64,000 nucleotides of DNA, from assembly GCA_963777485.1 (NCBI GenBank), contig CAVZQP010000003.1, positions 298,862-362,861 of the forward strand, in the 5' to 3' direction. Below are positions 57,961-64,000 of this stretch, piece by piece (within the stretch, counting starts at the first letter, position 1; every line of letters starts with the position of its first letter). A program made the position numbers and the translations under genes. Source of the stretch: Bog-473 sp963777485 (GTDB taxonomy: Bacteria > Actinomycetota > Acidimicrobiia > Acidimicrobiales > RAAP-2). The notes beneath the pieces were generated by a model. The model was not told where the DNA came from and made no database searches. It saw only the letters and a program-made list of their open reading frames with translations.

Positions 57961-58455
57961 GTGGCCCGATTGAGTGCCCGTGCCGCTTCTGTTTTGGTTC
58001 TGCTGGCCATCATTGCGGCGGCATGCGGTGTAGATCAGAAGCCGTCCGCAGTTCCCCGATCGACATCGACGACGGGGAAGGCGCGTGTTCTTTTGGAGGC
58101 GGGGGGCGTATCCGTCACCCCGTCGAACACCCTTCAGGATGGTCAGCAAGTACAGATCGACCTTAAGGGTTTTCCACCTGGTTGGAAGGTCTTCGTTTCG
58201 GAATGCTCTACTCCGTTGGAAGCCAACTCTTTGGGTTGCGGTAGCCAGTTAGCAAGTCAACCATTCAGATTCAGCAACCAAGCTGGTAGCGGATCGATGT
58301 CCTTCGTTGTTCACTCGTCTGCTGGTACGTCGCCCAACAGCCCGACCTTGGCGCCTTGTACGGGAGAATGCGTAGTTGTTGCGACGACGGGCGACCCCGT
58401 TGGAACTCCCGTGCACGGGGTGTACTACATGGCGCCGATCACGTTTGCTGGATGA
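57961..58455 (+). CDS. Lipoprotein with neocarzinostatin-like domain
   Basis: The product has 164 residues and a GTG start at 57961. A lipobox (LLAIIAAAC) ends the signal peptide, so the protein is lipid-anchored. The mature domain (GVSVTPSNTLQDGQQVQIDL, then FPPGWKVFVSECST, GCGSQLASQ, APCTGECVVVA) has the beta-sandwich and disulphide spacing of neocarzinostatin-family chromophore-binding proteins. In that family the fold binds small molecules or acts as an adhesin-like domain. Role unknown. Confidence 0.75.
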   Translation: MARLSARAASVLVLLAIIAAACGVDQKPSAVPRSTSTTGKARVLLEAGGVSVTPSNTLQDGQQVQIDLKGFPPGWKVFVSECSTPLEANSLGCGSQLASQPFRFSNQAGSGSMSFVVHSSAGTSPNSPTLAPCTGECVVVATTGDPVGTPVHGVYYMAPITFAG

Positions 58456-58640
58456 GCCCTGAGGTGAGTTCCTAACGAGCCAGTGACATCACCGATGAGG
58501 CTGTCCTCGACCGACGCAATGGGGAACGCCTTCAATGAGGAGGTGGAACAAACAGCGCGATCTCCTCGTCTTCGGAAAGTGGACCGAGCCGGCGTTAGCC
58601 CGCCCATGTTGGGGTAGGCCATCAGACCTATTTGCCGTAT

Positions 58641-59021
58641 TCAGGCGGTGTTCACGAGCTGGCTGGCCGCCATGTCGAGGTAGGCGCCGAGCTCGTCGTT
58701 GTCCGCATCGCTGATGCGCCCGGCGGCGTGCAGCTCCCGGAGGGCCTCCTGCATGTGCCGCAACCACGCGTCACGCTCGGCGGGGCCGATCACGAAGGGG
58801 GCGTGGCGCATGCGCAGTCGCGGATGCCCGCGCTGCTCGTTGTAGGTCGAGGGGCCGCCCCAGTACTGCATCAGGAAGAGCGCGAGGTGGTCCGCCGATT
58901 CCTTCAGATCGTCGGGGTAGAGCGGGCGGAGCAGCGGATCGCCGGCGACACCGAGATAGAAGCGATCGACGAGGTCGACGAAGAACGTCTGCCCACCAAC
59001 CCGGTCGAAGAGTGCGTCCAC
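58641..59021 (-). CDS. glbO: Truncated haemoglobin, group II (GlbO-like)
   Basis: The product has 126 residues and a GTG start. The globin signatures GGQTFFVDLVDRFYLGVAGD, RPLYPDDLKESADHLALFLM, QYWGGPSTYNEQRGHPRLRM and RHAPFVIGPAERDAWLRHM fit group II truncated haemoglobins, with proximal His (RMRHAPF) and TrpG8 (AWLRHM). Likely oxygen or nitric oxide handling. It ends toward the lipoprotein gene and starts 38 bases from the tRNA. Confidence 0.93.
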   Translation of the reverse strand: MDALFDRVGGQTFFVDLVDRFYLGVAGDPLLRPLYPDDLKESADHLALFLMQYWGGPSTYNEQRGHPRLRMRHAPFVIGPAERDAWLRHMQEALRELHAAGRISDADNDELGAYLDMAASQLVNTA

Positions 59022-59059
59022 GGCGCCGACAGTAGAGGCTTTAGAATGCTCACCGATTC

Positions 59060-59130
<71 letters not shown>

Positions 59131-59257
59131 CTTACAGAAGGTCCTGGTGGCTACAGGTGATGGCTTCGTCCATATTCGGTCGTCGTGGTCGCCACAGCGA
59201 TACAGACCACAAACAGACCACACTTCGTGCAGCAAGGACCATCAGTGTGTGTCGTCC

Positions 59258-60394
59258 TCAGCCGTTGCGGCCGATGTGTGACGACTCGTCAGCGTTCACT
59301 GGATTCTTCGAACGTCCCAACGCTTCGTCGGTCATCGCCGACAATCGCTCGGCGATCTGGATATCCCGCTCTTCGGATGCGTGCTGGTAGATGAGCGCCG
59401 CCCGGGCACTCGCGTGTCCCATTCGGGCCATGAGCTCCCTGGTGCTTGCGCCCGTACCGGCCGCCAAGGTGTTCCCGGTGTGCCGGAGGTCATGGAAGTG
59501 GAACGTGTCCATCCCGACGCTTCGGCGAGCACGATCCCACGCAGCGTTGAACGTCGCTCGATAGAGTTCGTTGGCCTTCGGCCCGGTGAACAACAGATCG
59601 GTCGGCTCGGGGCCGACCCAGCGCAGCAGGTGGTGCTCAACATCGACCACCAAGTGAGGCGGCAGTGCGACGCTGCGCACGCCGGCGGCGGTCTTGGGAG
59701 GGCCGTAGTACCGGGTCCCGTCGGAAAGCTCCTGTCCCTGCTCGCTGACAATCACCCTCCGGTGCAGGAGATCGACACGGTCCCGCCGCAAAGCCACCAG
59801 CTCTCCCAACCGCAGACCACAGAACGTGCCCAACAGCACCATCAGGCGGTAGCGCTCGTCGATGGCGTCGGCCAGCTGATACACCTGCTCGATGGTGGCG
59901 ACCGGTCGTTCGGGAGAGCGTTCGACTCCCGCACCACGGATCGTGCATGGATTGCGGAGCAACAAACCGTCCTCCACCGCGTCGTTCAGGATGCAGCGCA
60001 AGAGGCGATAGGCCTTGGCCACAGTGACTGGGCCTGGCGTGCCCCGCTGCAACAGCCGGGCGTGCCACGACCTGATCTCTGCCGTCGTGAGCGAGCCGAA
60101 CGCACACTCTCCGAGGTGGGGCTCGATGTGGAGCCGGAGCAGGCCGCTGTAGAGCTCACGGGTCCTCGGGCGCAGTTCGGGCCGCTGCTCGAGCCACCAT
60201 GTGGTGTAGTCGACCAACGGGACCTTGGCCAGCGCCGGGTCCCGCCAGGTCCCGTCCCCGATGGCGGTGCCGGTGCGGTCGAGGAACTCCTGCGCGGCTC
60301 GCTTGGTTCGGAAGGTCTTCCCGCGCAGCCGGCCGCCGGGATCCCGATACCGGGCCTCGTAGCGACCAGAGGGCTTCTTGCGGATGCTGGACAT
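59258..60394 (-). CDS. Tyrosine recombinase (phage-type integrase)
   Basis: The product has 378 residues from the ATG at 60394; the frame is open to 60436. An N-terminal arm-binding domain (RYEARYRDPGGRLRGKTFRT) is followed by the SAM-like core-binding domain (TTWWLEQRPELRPRTRELYS) and the catalytic domain with Arg (CGLRLGELVALR), HxxR (HDLRHTGNTLAAG), His (MGHASARAA) and Tyr nucleophile (LIYQHASEE). Intact, transcribed toward the tRNA-Gly as usual for actinobacterial integrative elements. Confidence 0.95.
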   Translation of the reverse strand: MSSIRKKPSGRYEARYRDPGGRLRGKTFRTKRAAQEFLDRTGTAIGDGTWRDPALAKVPLVDYTTWWLEQRPELRPRTRELYSGLLRLHIEPHLGECAFGSLTTAEIRSWHARLLQRGTPGPVTVAKAYRLLRCILNDAVEDGLLLRNPCTIRGAGVERSPERPVATIEQVYQLADAIDERYRLMVLLGTFCGLRLGELVALRRDRVDLLHRRVIVSEQGQELSDGTRYYGPPKTAAGVRSVALPPHLVVDVEHHLLRWVGPEPTDLLFTGPKANELYRATFNAAWDRARRSVGMDTFHFHDLRHTGNTLAAGTGASTRELMARMGHASARAALIYQHASEERDIQIAERLSAMTDEALGRSKNPVNADESSHIGRNG

Positions 60395-60402
60395 TCTCCG
60401 CC

Positions 60403-60789
60403 CTACCTTTCTCCCATGGACCGACTCCGGAACCATGGCGGCTCCTCTATGTCGTCCGCCTTCTGCTGAGATCCAGCGGAACTGTCTGCGACACGACTGC
60501 GCCGAGACGTATCGGGCGCACGCCGCACCCAGATCGGCTCGTTGTCGCCGGCTCTGTCCTTCGACATCGACACTCGCTGCTCATTGATCCACACTGCAAT
60601 CTCGGCGGGATCGAAGCGGACGTAGTGGCCGATCTTGAGATAAGGCACCCGCTGCTCCTCGACGAGGCGCCGAACGTGGCGGGGGCTGGTGGCGAGCCAA
60701 CGGGCCAGCTCTCCTATGTCGATCAATGTGGCTCGAGCGGCCTCAACGCGCAACCCTCCGCACTCGCAGATGTCACGTTCCACATTCAT
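60403..60789 (-). CDS. Excisionase-like HTH protein
   Basis: The product has 128 residues. HTH_17 (MerR-like) pattern LIDIGELARWLATSPRHVRR, VPYLKIGHYVRFDPAEIAVW, typical of recombination directionality factors. A basic, disordered C-terminus. It ends 8 bases before the integrase start and is followed by no other gene, so Xis and Int are co-transcribed. Confidence 0.85.
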   Translation of the reverse strand: MNVERDICECGGLRVEAARATLIDIGELARWLATSPRHVRRLVEEQRVPYLKIGHYVRFDPAEIAVWINEQRVSMSKDRAGDNEPIWVRRAPDTSRRSRVADSSAGSQQKADDIEEPPWFRSRSMGER

Positions 60790-60792
60790 GGC

Positions 60793-61149
60793 CTACGCGG
60801 TTCTCTTCTGATGGCGCTTACGAGCGTCTGCTGCCTTCGACCGGCTAAGCGTCCCGTCGTGCCGAGTGGCTCTGGCGAGAGCGACCGGCTTTACGGCGTC
60901 GATGCGGCGGTCGTCTATCCAGTGATCGAGCTCGTGGACGTCGAAGCGGACGTAGCGGCCCACCTTGACGATGGGGATGCGCCGCTCGTCGGACAGCCGA
61001 CGCACGTGGCTTTCACTCGTGCCCAACCGAAGCGCAACATCCTGGAGTGTGAGGAGAGCAGCCGGCGGGCGATACTCCCCGCACACCGGACACCGCAAGG
61101 CGCCGCTGGTTGACAACCGACCGCCAGGGGCTCTCCTTTCGTGGCTCAC
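60793..61149 (-). CDS. Second excisionase-like HTH protein with CxxC
   Basis: The GTG at 61149 overlaps the Rep-like stop (GTGA); 118 residues. CPVCGEY near the N-terminus could bind zinc. HTH_17 follows (LTLQDVALRLGTSESHVRRL, IPIVKVGRYVRFDVHELDHW). The stop is 3 bases from the next HTH gene. Two excisionase-like genes in tandem are unusual; one may regulate transfer or replication instead of excision. Confidence 0.82.
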   Translation of the reverse strand: MSHERRAPGGRLSTSGALRCPVCGEYRPPAALLTLQDVALRLGTSESHVRRLSDERRIPIVKVGRYVRFDVHELDHWIDDRRIDAVKPVALARATRHDGTLSRSKAADARKRHQKRTA

Positions 61150-62213
61150 CGGTAACTCCTTTCCGCTCGGCGTCGCTGGACCCGTTCGGCGAAGCTCATC
61201 CGTCGGACGATCTCGTCGTTCTCCACGCTGGTCGAGAGTGCCTTGAGGGTGTTCTGCAGGTCGTTCGTGCCGGCCCAAATGGCAAAGGCCACGAGATAGC
61301 CGACGAGTGCCGGCATCAGCCGGTGAATGGACGACGCCCGCTTGCTCTGACGGATGAAGTGCAGGTCCACCCCGCCATGGGAGAGCTCGGCCGACTGGAC
61401 GACCTCCCAGCGAGGGTCGAGCGGCCAGCGGGACCGATTGGCGTCCCCCGTCGGCGAACGCAAAGTCAGCCAGTCCGTCGTGCAATAGCGCCACAGTGAC
61501 GGTGCGGCCGCCAATACGGCGTCGGGACGGTAGAGCTCGAGGGCGCTGAGGGCCGCCCGGCCGATCTCGAACTCGATGCGCCACACCGGAACGCCCGGCG
61601 TGTGCAGCTCACCCCAGACCGCCTCCCACCAGTCGTTGCCCTTGAGTCGCATCTCGGCCGTCTTGTCGTAGAGGCGGGAGCTAATGCGCTGAGTCCGTCT
61701 GGACCCGAAGCTGAAGCCGGTGACGACCTTCGCCGTCTCGTAGGTCATGCAGTCGTCGGCCCGGCACACGATGGCTTCCCGGTCGGACCCGCACAGCGCC
61801 AAACCTTCGACGTCCACAAACAAATCGAGGCGCGCGACGCTAAGGACCATTCCTTCGACGAACGGTCGCAGCAGCTGGTCGAAGTGGCGAATGGTCCCCT
61901 CCGGTCCTGCGGAGTGGAGGAACTCGGCACGGGGCTGGACCCGCACCGAGGGCAGTCGGCGACTCGCCGTGAAGCCAATCCGCCCGCTCTCGTGGTCCAA
62001 GCAGAAGCGGTACTTGCCCCAGCCGTGGGGGGCCAGGCCGAAGGTCAGCTTCCCTAGCTCGAGGGGGACGGGCCTCGACAAGCGGTCGGCGAAGATTCGC
62101 TCCTCCTCGAGACGGGCTAGGAACCCCTTGGAGAGCCGCCCGTGGCCAGACAGGTAGAGGGCATCGACGCCCGAAGCGAGCTCGACAGGGACGCCTCCAG
62201 ACCACATACGCAT
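61146..62213 (-). CDS. Putative replication initiator (Rep_trans-like)
   Basis: About 355 residues from the ATG at 62213; ATG 62258 is an upstream alternative. The block TGFSFGSRRTQRISSRLYDK and WRIEFEIGRAAL resembles rolling-circle initiators of the Rep_trans/replication initiation factor group (Y-x-G-S-R ... RLYDK ... WRvE). An earlier LSVARLDLFVDVE resembles the conserved Asp strand. If correct, the element can replicate as a circle after excision, as actinobacterial AICEs do. It is coupled to the downstream HTH gene. The assignment rests on these motifs only. Confidence 0.65.
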   Translation of the reverse strand: MRMWSGGVPVELASGVDALYLSGHGRLSKGFLARLEEERIFADRLSRPVPLELGKLTFGLAPHGWGKYRFCLDHESGRIGFTASRRLPSVRVQPRAEFLHSAGPEGTIRHFDQLLRPFVEGMVLSVARLDLFVDVEGLALCGSDREAIVCRADDCMTYETAKVVTGFSFGSRRTQRISSRLYDKTAEMRLKGNDWWEAVWGELHTPGVPVWRIEFEIGRAALSALELYRPDAVLAAAPSLWRYCTTDWLTLRSPTGDANRSRWPLDPRWEVVQSAELSHGGVDLHFIRQSKRASSIHRLMPALVGYLVAFAIWAGTNDLQNTLKALSTSVENDEIVRRMSFAERVQRRRAERSYR

Positions 62214-62222
62214 ATTTGCGAC
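62209..62222. promoter_or_regulatory. Operator-like sequence at the Rep-like gene start
   Basis: On the minus strand GTCGCAAATATGCG matches 13 of 14 bases of the palindrome at the promoter of the neighbouring HTH gene. Here it covers the first candidate start codon (ATGCG), so a bound regulator would block Rep expression. Confidence 0.5.
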
Positions 62223-62267
62223 TATTGGGACACAGGAAGACGCAGAGGGAGGAGCCATCGAGATCGC

Positions 62268-62708
62268 TCAGTCCGCTTCCGGCCGGCCGAAGGGGTGGAG
62301 GAACTCCTCGAGTTCGTCGCTCCAGACCCGCTTGAGGTCGAGCTTGATCCACTCGAAGCGGTGCTCGTCGGGATGGGACCCGTAGCGGGTACGGAAACGG
62401 CTGATCTTGCGATAGACGGTGGCCCGGTGCCACCCGGCCGCCTCGAGTCCCGCGAAGCCGCCGGCCTTGTGCCAGGCCACCCAGAAGCCGATCAGCTCGG
62501 CGTCCTCGACGACTGTGCTGGTGACCTGGTCGCGCACGAAAGCGGGATAGTCCTCGATGGTGCTGACGGTGAAGTCGGCCTCGTGGCGAATCTTGGCCTG
62601 GTCGTCCTCGGAGAGCGAATCCCAGAAGGCCCTCGAGCGGCCGTAGGCGATCCCACGGCCCTCGGGGCTCTCGCTGCGATCAGATCGGTAGTCGGGTGCC
62701 TCAACCAT
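62268..62708 (-). CDS. HTH-containing protein of the mobile element, probable regulator
   Basis: About 146 residues from the ATG at 62708. Acidic N-terminus, then FWDSLSEDDQAKIRHEADFT and a helical region, with a helix-turn-helix-like segment (GLEAAGWHRATVYRKISRFR) near the middle and a C-terminal WIKLDLKRVWSDELEEFL. A strong promoter with an overlapping palindrome drives it almost leaderless, so it may be an autoregulated control protein. No family is recognised. Confidence 0.65.
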   Translation of the reverse strand: MVEAPDYRSDRSESPEGRGIAYGRSRAFWDSLSEDDQAKIRHEADFTVSTIEDYPAFVRDQVTSTVVEDAELIGFWVAWHKAGGFAGLEAAGWHRATVYRKISRFRTRYGSHPDEHRFEWIKLDLKRVWSDELEEFLHPFGRPEAD

Positions 62709-62713
62709 AGGGG

Positions 62714-62748
62714 GTCGCAAGTATGCGACTTCGCTGTGACACTGTCAA
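62714..62748 (-). promoter_or_regulatory. Strong promoter with overlapping palindrome
   Basis: On the minus strand: -35 TTGACA (62748-62743), 17-base spacer, -10 CATACT (62725-62720). The palindrome GTCGCAAGTATGCGAC (62714-62729, arms GTCGCA and TGCGAC) covers the -10. The ATG at 62708 is 11 bases after the -10, so the leader is at most a few bases. This is the best promoter in the window. Confidence 0.8.
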
Positions 62749-62807
62749 GCCCCCCTTTCAAGTAATTTCTGGGATTCCAGGCCAGACCAGCCCGGTGCCG
62801 CCTAGTG

Positions 62808-62823
62808 GTACCATATCTTGTAC
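62808..62823. promoter_or_regulatory. Paired GTAC half-sites before the antitoxin gene
   Basis: Two GTAC half-sites (62808-62811 and 62820-62823) flank CATATCTT, 18 bases before the GTG of the YefM-like gene. Phd/YefM operators often consist of such spaced palindromic half-sites. Confidence 0.4.
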
Positions 62824-62841
62824 GACTGAAAGGAGGCCGCC

Positions 62842-63084
62842 GTGGCGATGACGGCAAGCGAGGCCCGGAAGAACCTCTTCCCCCTCATCGAGCAGGTGAA
62901 CAACGACCGCCAGCCGATCGAGATCACGTCCAAGCGTGGCGATGCCGTTCTGATGTCGCGGGCCGACTACGAGGCACTCGAGGAGACCGCCTACCTACTC
63001 CGCTCCCCTGCCAACGCTCGACGCCTGCTCGAAAGCCTTGAGCAGGCGCGCAGCGGTGAACGCCAGCAGCACGACCTGCTGTAG
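62842..63084 (+). CDS. Phd/YefM-family antitoxin
   Basis: The product has 80 residues. The GTG at 62842 has an ideal AAAGGAGG 6 bases upstream. The fold MTASEARKNLFPLIEQVNND and AVLMSRADYEALEETAYLLR is characteristic of YefM-like antitoxins, with a C-terminal toxin-neutralising part (QARSGERQQHDLL). It represses its own operon. The stop overlaps the toxin start. Confidence 0.93.
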   Translation: MAMTASEARKNLFPLIEQVNNDRQPIEITSKRGDAVLMSRADYEALEETAYLLRSPANARRLLESLEQARSGERQQHDLL

Positions 63085-63344
63085 TGCGGTTGGTCTTCAC
63101 GGCACACGGCTGGGCCGATTATCTGCACTGGCAATCCGTCGACAAGAAGACGGTCAAACGGATCAATCGGTTGATCGAGGACACGCTACGAGACCCCTTT
63201 GCGGGTATCGGCAAGCCAGAACCGCTTCGCCACGTCCTCCAGGGCTGCTGGTCCAGACGGATCGACGCCGAGCATCGCTTGGTCTACCTGGTCGAGGACG
63301 AGGATCTTGTGATCCTGCAGGCCCGGTACCACTACGAGCCCTGA
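63084..63344 (+). CDS. yoeB: YoeB-family mRNA-interferase toxin
   Basis: The product has 86 residues and a GTG start at 63084, one base into the antitoxin stop. YoeB/Txe pattern: WADYLHWQSVDKKTVKRINR, DPFAGIGKPEPLRHVLQGCW, SRRIDAEHRLVYLV and the C-terminal YHYEP. Catalytic Glu (GKPEPLRH), Arg and the terminal His/Tyr are present. It cleaves mRNA at the ribosome. Probably stabilises the mobile element. Confidence 0.94.
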   Translation: MRLVFTAHGWADYLHWQSVDKKTVKRINRLIEDTLRDPFAGIGKPEPLRHVLQGCWSRRIDAEHRLVYLVEDEDLVILQARYHYEP

Positions 63345-63370
63345 CCCATCGGATTTGCTCGAATGTATTT

Positions 63371-63403
63371 TGTGGGTGCTGTGTTACAGGGCCCGCACCC
63401 ACA
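63371..63403 (+). terminator. Hairpin after the toxin gene
   Basis: Arms TGTGGGTGC and GCACCCACA (9 bases, perfect) with a 15-base loop, 26 bases after the yoeB stop. No U-run; likely transcript end or processing site. Confidence 0.55.
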
Positions 63404-63510
63404 TCGGGAGGTGTGGTGGAAGACAAGCCCCGGACTGGCCTCAACCGGTATTGACTGACCATTTCCCACTCGTGCAGCACTGCCACAGACACCACTGATC
63501 CAAGCCGCCC

Positions 63511-63549
63511 CGCCCTCGGCCGGCGGCTCCGCCGCCGCCTCGGCGGGCG
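63511..63549. terminator. GC-rich hairpin between convergent genes
   Basis: GGCGGC-TCC-GCCGCC core with outer CGCCC/GGGCG pairing and small mismatches. It sits just before the stop of the minus-strand gene at 63574, so it can serve that gene and the toxin operon. Confidence 0.6.
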
Positions 63550-63573
63550 AAAGGACGCATCACCGAACCGGCG

Positions 63574-63960
63574 TTATGAGGCACCTTCACTTCCGAGGTT
63601 GCGGGGCTTCGGCACCTGCGGCTCTGCCGCTTCCCACGCTGCCCGTTCTCCGGGCGTCATGACGTGTAGATCGAGGTAGGCCTTCCGGCGAAAGATCGTG
63701 TTGAAGAAGGCAACCAGCGACCCTTTGCCGGTGCAGGCGAGTTCAACAACGTCACCAGGTTGTGGAGCTAAGGCCAACTCGTTTGACCTCATTAAGTCGA
63801 TCTTCACGAGTACCCGGCGCTCACCGGAGGGCACGTTGAACGATAGGCGTTGCCCCGGCCACAGTTCTCCAACCTCCTGGTCGTCTATGACCACCTTGTA
63901 GAGGCGATTCCGATCCACTTTGATGTCCGGGCTGCGGTACACAGCGATGGTGGACGACAC
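63574..63960 (-). CDS. Hypothetical beta-rich protein
   Basis: The product has 128 residues and a GTG start. Central pattern NRLYKVVIDDQEVGELWPGQ, RLSFNVPSGERRVLVKIDLM is like the PEGA/DUF2846-type small beta domains, followed by GDVVELACTGKGSLVAFFNT and a basic C-terminus. No signal peptide is seen, so it may be cytoplasmic. Function unknown. It may belong to the mobile element or its cargo. Confidence 0.6.
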   Translation of the reverse strand: MSSTIAVYRSPDIKVDRNRLYKVVIDDQEVGELWPGQRLSFNVPSGERRVLVKIDLMRSNELALAPQPGDVVELACTGKGSLVAFFNTIFRRKAYLDLHVMTPGERAAWEAAEPQVPKPRNLGSEGAS

Positions 63961-64000
63961 GGTGAAATCATGCCGTTTCCGTGACCGTGCCGGTAGCCCC

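Overview
The window is high-GC DNA with short operons, many GTG and TTG starts and frequent ATGA/GTGA stop-start overlaps. F420-type luciferase-like oxidoreductases, a class I bacterial P450 of the CYP125/142 style, DUF2510 and RDD membrane proteins, DinB-like proteins and SipW-type signal sequences all point to an actinobacterium. Class Acidimicrobiia is my best guess, but that is inference and not proof. About 35 single-base frame changes fall between 4 and 28 kb, against one in the remaining 36 kb. This looks like uneven consensus quality (or, less likely, decay), so many genes there are described as spans that must be read across frame changes.

Region by region. 0-3 kb: an anchored HtrA-like protease with PDZ domain, a convergent DUF2510 membrane protein and a small cysteine-motif protein. 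4-21 kb: a type IV pilus locus. It holds a prepilin-like protein, a giant (about 2,100 residue) pseudopilin made largely of Ig-like repeats, a PilX-like protein carrying TIG domains, PilB, PilC, major pilin PilA, PilT and, on the other strand, prepilin peptidase PilD. A DUF429 gene and an XRE/nucleotidyltransferase toxin-antitoxin-like pair sit in or next to it. 22-28.6 kb: a minus-strand surface-protein locus. It holds a SipW-type small secreted protein, an anchored Ig-plus-RTX-like beta-roll protein and, translationally coupled to that, a protein of seven near-identical alternating repeats with a glycine-rich C-terminus.

29.6-52.8 kb: metabolic and regulatory genes. They include DinB-like, P450 with a likely TetR operator, TetR, F420 oxidoreductases, a NarL-type two-component system, SRPBCC, an ABC1/UbiB kinase, hotdog thioesterase, VOC proteins, three enoyl-CoA hydratases, Fic, GNATs, aldo/keto reductase and RDD. 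Embedded here (43.0-46.2 kb) is a beta-class DNA methyltransferase followed by a small unknown gene and an unknown protein that could be its restriction partner. 53.0-55.0 kb: a 673-residue nitrilase-superfamily protein with an unknown N-terminal region, a candidate defence or signalling enzyme.

55-59 kb: membrane protein, F420 oxidoreductase, secreted protein, lipoprotein and truncated haemoglobin. 59.06 kb to the right edge: a tRNA-Gly(TCC) gene followed by a tyrosine integrase, two excisionase-like HTH proteins, a Rep-like initiator, an HTH protein with its own strong promoter and a YefM/YoeB-like toxin-antitoxin pair. This is the left end of an integrated, probably replicative, mobile element whose other end lies outside the window.
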